Position numbers and translations under genes: made by a program | The notes under the pieces: model-generated | Seen by the model: the letters and a program-made list of their open reading frames with translations, nothing else | Database searches by the model: none | What the model was told of the DNA's origin: nothing | Part shown: in pieces, positions 57,706 through 64,000 of the stretch | Numbering within the stretch: position 1 is the stretch's first letter | How the letters are laid out: every line of letters starts with the position of its first letter | Assembly (NCBI RefSeq): GCF_002836355.1 | Contig: NZ_PJCA01000027.1 | Location: forward strand, 186,281-250,280 | Direction: 5' to 3' | Origin: Moritella sp. Urea-trap-13 | Lineage (GTDB): Bacteria; Pseudomonadota; Gammaproteobacteria; Enterobacterales; Moritellaceae | Length of the DNA: 64,000 bases

Positions 57706-58716
57706 ATGTTGATTAAAAATTCAGATGTTAATGCAACCTTGAGAGTGACATTGACTATTACATTATGCATGTTGATGGGTAAATTTTTCGATCTTGATTC
57801 ACCGGTATATTTAGCGCTTTACCCAACGATTCTGATGACTAAGGGTAAAGATTTTTCATGGCAAGGGATAGGAAAGATGTTTTTGCCTACACTGTTGGCT
57901 GCAGCCTGCGCCTTGGCCATTTCTGAAATTTTTTATGATCACCCATTTATCATCTGGACTATAAGTTTAGTGTTTTTTGATACAATGCGCCGCCGTGCTG
58001 ATACGCCAATTAAGTTGGGCGGTATGCTAATGCCTACTTTTAACTGGATATTAATTGTCGTGTTTTCACAGCAAGGCAGTTTTGATATGACGATGCGTAT
58101 TCATGAGATCCTTATCTCTATGATGATTACGGCGGTCGTTGCAAAGACAATGGTGACTTTATTTCCTTTTGATAAAGTGGCTAAACCACCTGCATTCAAA
58201 AAACAAATTATTACTTATCAACATCGTTTTGTATCAGGGGGCCTAATTGGTGGTGGACTTGCATTTCTGATGATTGTCGACTTACTTTCTGCCACTTTCT
58301 GTATGGTGCCTGTGATCGCGGCTTCAATCCAATTTACTCGTGATAAATTTAAATCTGTTGTCCTCTTGCGTTTTATTAGCCAAATTGGCGGTTGTGCCAT
58401 TGCAGCTATCTTTACCATCATGATGGCAGGTCATCAAAACACGATTATTTTTTATGCATTAGGTTTAGGTACGTTAGTATTTATAATTACTAAATGTATG
58501 ATCACATCGGAAGGTCCTTCTCGTGATCTTCATGCTGATGTATTATTAGCTACGATGTTGCCTATTCAGTTGTATATCGGTAATACAACACTGGGATTAG
58601 AAAATACATATCTACGAGCATGGGAGCTTACAGTAACCTTGAGCATCCTTTTTATTTTTCATCAACTAACACGTTCTCGAGATAATAATGAGCAAAGAAA
58701 TCACCAACATTCCTGA
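57706..58716 (+). CDS. DUF2955/FUSC-like inner-membrane protein
   Basis: A 336-residue protein with two blocks of hydrophobic helices (about 12-160 and 185-325), the duplicated pattern of aromatic-acid-exporter-like (FUSC/DUF2955) proteins. TLTITLCMLMGKFFDLDSPV and YLALYPTILMTKG fit DUF2955. With the HlyD-type adaptor it probably forms an efflux pump similar to AaeAB. GGAGGTGAC precedes the start. Its 3' end overlaps the MarR gene by 29 bp. Confidence 0.85.
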   Translation: MLIKNSDVNATLRVTLTITLCMLMGKFFDLDSPVYLALYPTILMTKGKDFSWQGIGKMFLPTLLAAACALAISEIFYDHPFIIWTISLVFFDTMRRRADTPIKLGGMLMPTFNWILIVVFSQQGSFDMTMRIHEILISMMITAVVAKTMVTLFPFDKVAKPPAFKKQIITYQHRFVSGGLIGGGLAFLMIVDLLSATFCMVPVIAASIQFTRDKFKSVVLLRFISQIGGCAIAAIFTIMMAGHQNTIIFYALGLGTLVFIITKCMITSEGPSRDLHADVLLATMLPIQLYIGNTTLGLENTYLRAWELTVTLSILFIFHQLTRSRDNNEQRNHQHS

Positions 58717-59149
58717 ATTGGATGAAAGCACCTCGTTTATGCTGGGGCTTGCCAGTAAACAATTTCGTACGCAAGCGAATCAAAAATTAACTACTGAATT
58801 TGATATTACACTCGAAATGCTAGGCTTGCTTCGCGTGCTCGCACACTTGGGGATCGTCCCTCAGCAAGCATTATCCGATGCTCTACACCGCGAACGCTCG
58901 GTGACAAAGCGTTTAGTAGACCATGTAATTAAACGAGGTCTTATTGAAGTACATAAAAATGAACTGAACAAAAAAGCCAGATATATCGGTTTGACTGAAA
59001 AGGGCATGGAGACCAAAGAGCAAGCGAGTCATTGTTTAGAGCAAATAACGGCTGACTATTTCTCTCCTTTAGCGTCTGATGAGCAACAACTTTTGCGAAC
59101 GTTATGCAAAAAATTAATTCGATATAACACTGTTTCAGGTAGTGATTAA
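58688..59149 (+). CDS. MarR family regulator of the efflux operon
   Basis: A 153-residue regulator. TEFDITLEMLGLLRVLAHLG and the HTH (DALHRERSVTKRLVDHVIKR) lead into a wing with NELNKKARYIGLTEKG. It is the last gene of the HlyD-DUF2955 operon and is translated from within the end of the DUF2955 gene. It likely represses the operon through the inverted repeat at 56585-56625 and is released by a pump substrate (inference). Confidence 0.9.
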   Translation: MSKEITNIPELDESTSFMLGLASKQFRTQANQKLTTEFDITLEMLGLLRVLAHLGIVPQQALSDALHRERSVTKRLVDHVIKRGLIEVHKNELNKKARYIGLTEKGMETKEQASHCLEQITADYFSPLASDEQQLLRTLCKKLIRYNTVSGSD

Positions 59150-59237
59150 TTTAGCCTATTGCTAATTAATTTATCTCTGATGCACTGACACTTAGATAAT
59201 CTGGACTCGACCCCTCTTTATCATTTCAATAAATAAT

Positions 59238-59279
59238 CATTACAAAAAATTATCAAAAACATTAAAATTGATAATTTCA
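59238..59279 (+). promoter_or_regulatory. 42-bp element shared with the reductase promoter
   Basis: It begins CATTACAAAAAATTATCAAA. Compared with 4171-4212, 35 of 42 positions are the same. This copy also contains a perfect inverted repeat, AAATTATCAA (59247-59256) with TTGATAATTT (59268-59277), so it may be the stronger site. It lies 76 bp before the glyoxalase-family start. Confidence 0.55.
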
Positions 59280-59355
59280 CTTAATCATAGCCATTGCCTA
59301 TACTCACTCCATCAAAACAGACAAGCAACTAACTAACAAAAAAAGTGAGCATATT

Positions 59356-59841
59356 ATGAAGATGAATCATGTAGGTATTATGGTTGGCGACATGGACAAA
59401 GCCGTTGAGTTTTACACTAAAGCGCTTGGTCTTAAAATTGTAATGAATAACACTAAAGTACTTGAAGAGCGTGAAACAGCCATTGGTAAAATGTGTGTTG
59501 CTGTGTTTGGTGAAGGCTTTAAAGGCTTTAACATTGCTCACTTAGTCACGACTGACGGCATTGGTGTTGAAATGTTTGAAATGAAAGAGCGCCAAGAACG
59601 TCATGAAGTTGATTTTACTCGCCTAGGTATCTTCCACTTCTGTCTTCAAACAGATGACTTCGAAGGTGCTATGGCGCGTACTGAACAATATGGCGGTAAA
59701 GTACGTATGGACGTTCATCGCTACCATCCAGAAGACGACAGCAAACAAGCAAAAATGGTGTACTTAGAAGACCCGTTTGGCAATTTGTTTGAGCTTTACT
59801 CGCACACATATGAAGAAACTTACGCTTCTGAATACGAATAA
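59356..59841 (+). CDS. VOC/glyoxalase-family protein, 161 residues
   Basis: Single glyoxalase-fold protein. Likely metal ligands are His in MNHVGIMVGDMDKAVEFY, Glu in GVEMFEM, His in GIFHFCLQT and Glu in NLFELYSH. It could be a lactoylglutathione lyase-like or other detoxifying enzyme; exact activity is uncertain. It shares an upstream element with the old-yellow-enzyme gene at 4.3 kb, suggesting a common response to reactive electrophiles. It is monocistronic with a terminator. Confidence 0.88.
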   Translation: MKMNHVGIMVGDMDKAVEFYTKALGLKIVMNNTKVLEERETAIGKMCVAVFGEGFKGFNIAHLVTTDGIGVEMFEMKERQERHEVDFTRLGIFHFCLQTDDFEGAMARTEQYGGKVRMDVHRYHPEDDSKQAKMVYLEDPFGNLFELYSHTYEETYASEYE

Positions 59842-59895
59842 ACTGAATACTTAATTAACTGATGTCGTGGTTAGTTATTAAGATTCATTAAAAGG

Positions 59896-59919
59896 AGCCT
59901 CCATTATTGGGGGCTTTTT
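59896..59919 (+). terminator. intrinsic terminator of the glyoxalase gene
   Basis: AGCCTCC pairs with GGGGGCT (one G-T) around an ATTATT loop, followed by five Ts. Confidence 0.85.
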
Positions 59920-59972
59920 GGATCTTGGTTTAGCGAATCGCTTGGCAAGTTCTACGAATACAGTCTGTTAGC

Positions 59973-60383
59973 TTAGATATCTTTCTGGTCACGTTGTTGC
60001 AGGTTTTTATACACATCACTCAGAAACTCAATGTCTTCTTTTGGTGCCGCAAGCATTTGGTCGAGAAAATGCAACGTACTTGCTGAGAGAGGTAATTGCC
60101 CGCCATGCTGCCGTTCAAGTTCCGTCATCGGGAATATTTGCAGAATACTGATATCAAGTGCTTTGGCAATGCGGAAAATATCTAGCAGGGTAAAATGACT
60201 GCGTCCTTCACGATCCATCTTTTCATAAAATGACGAGCGGCCAAGATTCGCTTTTTGCGCCAGTGTATTCTTAGATAGCTTTGAATGTACCATCATGGTT
60301 TCGATGCGCTCAATCACCATCATGCGGAATTCTCGCTCTTCCACGCCGAAGAACTCAAAGCCCTCAGTTTCTATCTCTGCCAT
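59973..60383 (-). CDS. HTH (Cro/C1-type) regulator, 136 residues
   Basis: An HTH lies at about residues 32-85 (LSKNTLAQKANLGRSSFYEK, then LLDIFRIAKALDISILQIFP), with an acidic N-terminal stretch and a helical C-terminal end. AAAGG supports ATG 60383; in-frame starts farther upstream lack a ribosome site. It is divergent from the C45-type hydrolase gene, and a near-perfect palindrome lies between them, so it probably controls itself and that gene. Confidence 0.85.
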   Translation of the reverse strand: MAEIETEGFEFFGVEEREFRMMVIERIETMMVHSKLSKNTLAQKANLGRSSFYEKMDREGRSHFTLLDIFRIAKALDISILQIFPMTELERQHGGQLPLSASTLHFLDQMLAAPKEDIEFLSDVYKNLQQRDQKDI

Positions 60384-60394
60384 AATTTGTGCCT

Positions 60395-60410
60395 TTCCGG
60401 ATATCTGGAA
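60395..60410. promoter_or_regulatory. 16-bp near-palindrome before the HTH gene
   Basis: TTCCGGATATCTGGAA is symmetric except for one base pair (G against T in the arms). It sits 12 bp upstream of ATG 60383, overlapping the ribosome site region of the HTH gene. It is an operator candidate for autoregulation and for the divergent hydrolase. Confidence 0.45.
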
Positions 60411-60511
60411 TTTAGCATAGCATTTCATCCGAATAATGGACAAATGTTTCGATAGTATGGCTTCAATGCTTAAGGGGAATCCCAAGGCTATCAATTAATG
60501 AGGACTGAATT

Positions 60512-61717
60512 ATGCTAACTTTTAAACGTACGATTATTGCAGCAACAGTAGGACTATCTATGTTATCTGGGGCGGCTAGCGCTATTTCATTAGAGCCTGT
60601 AGCAGGCTTGAATGTACAGCAGCCATATTATGCGCCAGAGAATTTTGTTCAGCAAACCAACATGCCGATAGTTGATATTAGAGGTGTAGCAGCCGCTGAT
60701 TACGCAAAGGTATTTGAGACGCAGATTGGTGAGCAAGTTCGACGTGGTATTAAAGATGCCAAACATGTTTATCAGTTGGCGGGGGTCGATTTTACTCAGT
60801 TTGAAAAGCAATCAAAACAGGTGCTAGATAATTCTCGCCAGTTAAACCCAGAGTACTTTGTTATTGTCGAAGCCTTGGCAAAAGTTGGCGGGGTCTCGGT
60901 CGAAGAGATGCTCACCCTAAGTCAATTGGACGCTGCATTAGCTTCTGCGGTGGCGGCTTCGTTGAAAGGTTGTACCACCATTAGTTTCGATGGTACGGGT
61001 GTAGTAGGGCAGGTGAACGATACCCCATCCTTATCTGGTGGTAATTATTGGGTTTTACAAGCGGATGATTTTATCCAAGTAATGGCGTCAGGCTTCTATG
61101 GTTCAGGGCAAACATTAGGTAAAGATATCGGGGTGGTGATCAACTTTCAAGGCACCGACTCTAAAGGTGTTGGTCTAGACTCGCCGATGGCTATAGAGCT
61201 CGGCGCGTTGCAAAACTATATCGTTCGACATGCTAAATCCGTGGATGAAGCGGTGAAAATCCTAGAAAAACATAGAACCGTGGTGGCATCACACTTTAAT
61301 TTCGCTGATAGCCAAGGTGGTACGGTCGGCGTTGAAATGCTAAGTGAAGGTAATTACGTGATTAAACGTGCTGCAGGTGTTGGCCACGCTAACCACTCAG
61401 AAAAAGCAGGTGTCATGCAAGCTTTCGCGGAATCTGTAGGGATGGCTGAGAAAAGTAAACAACGTACAATCGCAACCGCTTATACCGAATGGCGTGCGGA
61501 GTTTGCGCAGCAATTTATTGATAATACCCCAGAGGGTAATATAGATGCCGCCAAATATGTACTTAATACCAAGCCAATTGCTCAGCATGCAGCATACGGG
61601 TCGGACTTTATTACCACGTTAACTGCGGTAATGGATACCAAGAAAGGCTGTATGGAAGTTGCACCAGGTGTGAGTGAATGGAATAACTTCCAAGAAGTAT
61701 GTTTTAACGAACAGTAA
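60512..61717 (+). CDS. secreted C45-type Ntn hydrolase (acyl-CoA:6-APA acyltransferase-like)
   Basis: A 401-residue protein. A signal peptide (about 1-24, ending GAASA) is followed by a propeptide and the self-cleavage site G153-C154-T-T in SLKGCTTISF, the nucleophile of the C45/penicillin-acyltransferase group. The C-terminal half carries HFNFADSQGGTVGVEM and GHANHSE, as in this family. Likely a periplasmic hydrolase of N-acyl or peptide amides; the substrate is unknown. TGAGGACTGAATT precedes the start. Confidence 0.88.
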   Translation: MLTFKRTIIAATVGLSMLSGAASAISLEPVAGLNVQQPYYAPENFVQQTNMPIVDIRGVAAADYAKVFETQIGEQVRRGIKDAKHVYQLAGVDFTQFEKQSKQVLDNSRQLNPEYFVIVEALAKVGGVSVEEMLTLSQLDAALASAVAASLKGCTTISFDGTGVVGQVNDTPSLSGGNYWVLQADDFIQVMASGFYGSGQTLGKDIGVVINFQGTDSKGVGLDSPMAIELGALQNYIVRHAKSVDEAVKILEKHRTVVASHFNFADSQGGTVGVEMLSEGNYVIKRAAGVGHANHSEKAGVMQAFAESVGMAEKSKQRTIATAYTEWRAEFAQQFIDNTPEGNIDAAKYVLNTKPIAQHAAYGSDFITTLTAVMDTKKGCMEVAPGVSEWNNFQEVCFNEQ

Positions 61718-61754
61718 TCATAGCGTGTAAATAATCTGTAGTAGTTCATTGAAA

Positions 61755-61782
61755 AGAAGCCTTCTTTATTGAGGGCTTTTTT
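61755..61782 (+). terminator. intrinsic terminator of the C45-type gene
   Basis: AGCCTTC pairs with GAGGGCT (one G-T) around a TTTATT loop, followed by six Ts. The layout closely resembles the terminator at 59896. Confidence 0.85.
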
Positions 61783-61834
61783 AATGCTTTTCACTGTATT
61801 ATATCTACAGGTAAATCGAAGGAAGGTGTTAATA

Positions 61835-62443
61835 ATGAAAAAGTTAATTTATATCGCATTGATTTGTGTCAGTGTGTTGGCATTAGTGAGTGTAACGCGT
61901 TATATGGGTGATAACACTAGCAAGGCACCCGGTTATCATTCTGAAGTGATATTGACGTTATTTAGCATGAAGACCAGCAGTGATTTTGTTATTAAGCTGC
62001 CTGATACAGATGCTGGCGTTAAACTGACATCGATAATTGGCCTCGGCACGCAGCAAGGTAAAGCGCAGGGTGATTATCAGATCGATGAAGAACGTGGTGA
62101 GGTATTGCTAGATTACATGCTCATCAATGTTTTAGGCCCGATGACAGCGGACAATAAAATGTATTTTGTCGCGCCATTTACTATCAGCAACCAAGGTAGT
62201 GGGGTATTCACTTATGTTGGCTTGTTTGAGCAAAACTTTGATAATCAAACCATCCAACACTTAGATTCTTATTTTATTGGCGACCGAGTTCAGCTTAATG
62301 AAATGCGCCTTTTTGATTCTAAAATCGAACTCTCATTCAATCAACATGGCGAGCAACAAGCGTATGCTGAAGCGCCAACTGAAACAGTGAACTTAACGCT
62401 TGGTGTTGATGATGTGATCCCAACTAAACTGGTTAAACAGTAA
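61835..62443 (+). CDS. hypothetical secreted/anchored protein, 202 residues
   Basis: GGAAGG precedes ATG 61835. The N-terminus (MKKLIYIALICVSVLALVSV) is a signal or anchor segment. The rest is soluble and beta-rich, containing VKLTSIIGLGTQQGKAQGDY and VTRYMGDN. No cysteine lipobox is seen. No family recognised; it probably works in the periplasm. It follows the C45-type gene, but a terminator separates them. Confidence 0.7.
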   Translation: MKKLIYIALICVSVLALVSVTRYMGDNTSKAPGYHSEVILTLFSMKTSSDFVIKLPDTDAGVKLTSIIGLGTQQGKAQGDYQIDEERGEVLLDYMLINVLGPMTADNKMYFVAPFTISNQGSGVFTYVGLFEQNFDNQTIQHLDSYFIGDRVQLNEMRLFDSKIELSFNQHGEQQAYAEAPTETVNLTLGVDDVIPTKLVKQ

Positions 62444-62478
62444 GGTATGTAGCTTAACGTGTTAGCTATGTCAGCCTG

Positions 62479-62691
62479 CTATCTGTAATAGATATCACAA
62501 TTGTCCGGGGTTGTATCTTCGCGCCCCTGATCTGTATTTAGAACAGCGAGTACGGAATTATTTCTGTGCTCTTCCTTGCACCAATATTTCGCGTAGTCAT
62601 CAGGTTTTGATGGATTGTATTCATGATAAGCGCATGACGCTAGTAAATTAACGAATAAACATATGAACACAATCTTTTGTATACGAAACAT
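62479..62691 (-). CDS. small lipoprotein, 70 residues
   Basis: It opens MFRIQKIVFICLFVNLLASC, a lipoprotein signal with lipobox LASC (Cys20). A short polar mature part with three further cysteines follows. No family recognised. An in-frame ATG at 62715 is an alternative start; neither has a strong ribosome site. Confidence 0.6.
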   Translation of the reverse strand: MFRIQKIVFICLFVNLLASCAYHEYNPSKPDDYAKYWCKEEHRNNSVLAVLNTDQGREDTTPDNCDIYYR

Positions 62692-62926
62692 CAATATATA
62701 ACCTAAATAAAGCATGGCTCATGATGTTATATCTGTGTTCCAATTGTGTAAATAATTGAGTTGTAAGTGTATGTCAGCACTTTATATAGGAAGTGTTGCT
62801 ATGCGTTTACTAACCAAGATCAACGCATCTCTAATCAATCCACCTTAACGCTCGACATTAAATTATCGCAAAGGGTAAAATGGCGCTATCGTTGTTTTAA
62901 ATAACTCTTCTTTATAAGGTATTACC

Positions 62927-63130
62927 ATGAACGTTTATCAGTGTTGTGACAAAATCCGTGAACTGTATTCATTAATTGGCAGTGGCGATCAGGGTTATAT
63001 TCCAAAAGCGATTGGTTGTGCGGTTAAAGCGTTAAACGATGTTGCGAGTAACGAATCTTTACCTGACGATGTTCGCGATAACGCGGCCTTTGCAGCAGCG
63101 AATTTACTTATTTCAGACTTTGAAGATTAG
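62927..63130 (+). CDS. yaeP: YaeP family protein (UPF0253)
   Basis: A 67-residue protein collinear with E. coli Yae[21 protein letters not shown], then [17 protein letters not shown] and [15 protein letters not shown] match in order. The function is unknown. It is monocistronic; AAGGTATTACC precedes the ATG. Confidence 0.92.
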   Translation: MNVYQCCDKIRELYSLIGSGDQGYIPKAIGCAVKALNDVASNESLPDDVRDNAAFAAANLLISDFED

Positions 63131-63536
63131 TCTTTCTTTACATAGAATAAATAAGCAGTCCAAATAGGGTGTAACACCATCACGTTGGATTGCTTTATCC
63201 TGCCGCAGTCTTAATAAGGCGAGCACAATAATGAAATTATCTCTCAATATATATACTCGCTGCTGTTAGCTTAATTGCTGAATCGATATTTAATATCGTG
63301 CCGGTTGTTTTCAACCCATTAAACTGCTGATTTTATGGCAGTTAATCATGCCTTTCATAGTTATAACTTACTATTCCATATCGTATTATTCTGTTTGCCA
63401 TTAGTTGAAAATTTAATTCAATAATACCTGTTATTTACTTTCTTATACCAACAAATAGGCATAGGGTAGATCTGTTAAGTGTAAGGAAATGTACCTTGCC
63501 ACCCCACATAAATACCATGTAAATAAGAGATAACAG
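63131..63536. other. gene-free spacer before the terminal gene
   Basis: No gene recognised. AT-rich with short imperfect repeats; no convincing terminator or known RNA. It separates the core gene yaeP from the terminal gene, so it may be the edge of an accessory region. Confidence 0.3.
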
Positions 63537-64000
63537 ATGTCTAAAATTAGATTTGACGAAACAGCTCGAAGTGAGCGTTATTTTACCGCGACATTACTGT
63601 CACATTTATTAATGGTCAATGAGTTTGCAGGGCTAAAAGCGCTGTTCAAAGACTTTGATATTATGCCTGCTGATTTTTTTTCAACTGATATCGAAATCGT
63701 TACTGAACTTGATCCTTTAAGAGATGTGGCAAAATCGGAAGAGCAAGACAAAGAAAATAAAGATAAAAAAATAACGACAATATTTAAAGATAAAGGACGG
63801 GTTGCGGTTCCTGATTTATTTCTGAGGTGGGGCAATCAGATCCTCGTTATTGAGGCTAAGTTCTTTACTGCGCCAACTGTCGTCGATCTAGCTGAGCAAG
63901 TGGCTAAACAGCGTGAAGCTATCAGTCTGGTATTAGACGACACCCAATATAGTCATTGCGACATTCAATGTGTTTTGTTGACGGTTAATAAGGTGAAAGA
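63537..64000 (+). CDS. PD-(D/E)XK nuclease-like protein, N-terminal part (cut by window end)
   Basis: ATG 63537 opens a frame that stays open for 154 codons to the window edge. The segment VAVPDLFLRWGNQILVIEAK has the PD-x(n)-E-x-K layout of restriction-endonuclease-fold nucleases: Asp, then 12 residues on, Glu-Ala-Lys, then a predicted strand LLTVNKVK. The charged insertion EEQDKENKDKK precedes it. Such domains occur in restriction and phage-defence genes and in unrelated repair proteins. The rest of the gene and its neighbours are outside the window. Confidence 0.65.
   Translation, partial: MSKIRFDETARSERYFTATLLSHLLMVNEFAGLKALFKDFDIMPADFFSTDIEIVTELDPLRDVAKSEEQDKENKDKKITTIFKDKGRVAVPDLFLRWGNQILVIEAKFFTAPTVVDLAEQVAKQREAISLVLDDTQYSHCDIQCVLLTVNKVK

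Noticed and set aside
62801-62848. 15-codon ORF (MRLLTKINASLINPP) upstream of yaeP
   Set aside because: It has a fair ribosome site but no matching structure or known leader peptide; too short to support as a gene.

Overview
The window reads as chromosome of a marine, facultatively anaerobic gammaproteobacterium in the Vibrio/Shewanella/Moritella neighbourhood. The evidence is a tryptophanase almost collinear with the enterobacterial enzyme plus its leader peptide, a YaeP homologue, a Dcu-type C4-dicarboxylate transporter, a complete accessory chemosensory operon, many c-di-GMP genes, moderate G+C and AT-rich spacers. Moritella is my best guess but is not proven. I see no rRNA, tRNA, CRISPR array, intact IS element or prophage.

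Layout. 1-5.5 kb: end of a putative DUF2975 gene with its HTH partner, a class A (CARB-like) beta-lactamase, a lipoprotein beta-propeller, a divergent LysE exporter/Lrp pair and an old-yellow-enzyme reductase. 5.9-8.9 kb: purine module (NCS2 permease and 8-oxoguanine deaminase). 9-11.2 kb: persulfide module (two-cysteine ArsR repressor divergent from a CoA-disulfide/persulfide reductase-rhodanese fusion). 11.3-13 kb: tnaC-tnaA. 13.4-21.4 kb: a dCache chemoreceptor, a Dcu transporter and a giant formate dehydrogenase fused to a GltD-like NAD(P)H module. 21.5-27 kb: MarR, SulP transporter plus tandem Usp, DUF2391, an MgtE remnant and a stand-alone citrate synthase. 27-39 kb: signalling block with small membrane proteins, a GGDEF remnant, a diguanylate cyclase, a GGDEF-EAL protein, a BvgS-like sensor kinase with its NarL-type regulator, a PAS chemoreceptor and an HD-GYP protein. 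Two direct copies of a 138-bp non-coding repeat bracket most of this block. 39.2-48.6 kb: nine-gene chemosensory operon (MCP with a CheZ-like tail, cheB, cheY, STAS, cheA, MCP, cheW, cheR, cheD). 48.7-64 kb: SgrR-like regulator, C69 dipeptidase, two glyoxalase-fold proteins, M16 protease, HlyD-DUF2955-MarR efflux operon, HTH regulator divergent from a C45-type Ntn hydrolase, small hypothetical genes, yaeP, and the start of a PD-(D/E)XK-like gene cut by the window edge.

The most interesting signals are regulatory or hybrid. A 42-bp element (35 of 42 identical) lies upstream of both the old-yellow-enzyme gene and a distant glyoxalase-family gene, echoing the E. coli NemR regulon. The first chemoreceptor of the che operon carries a CheZ-like D-x3-Q motif, and no separate cheZ is present. 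Three 15-bp tandem repeats precede the persulfide reductase. Inverted-repeat operator candidates precede two MarR systems and one HTH system. Several decayed gene fragments (MgtE, GGDEF, SgrR-like) mark past rearrangement. Starts, hairpins and family calls come from reading the sequence alone; no database search was run.
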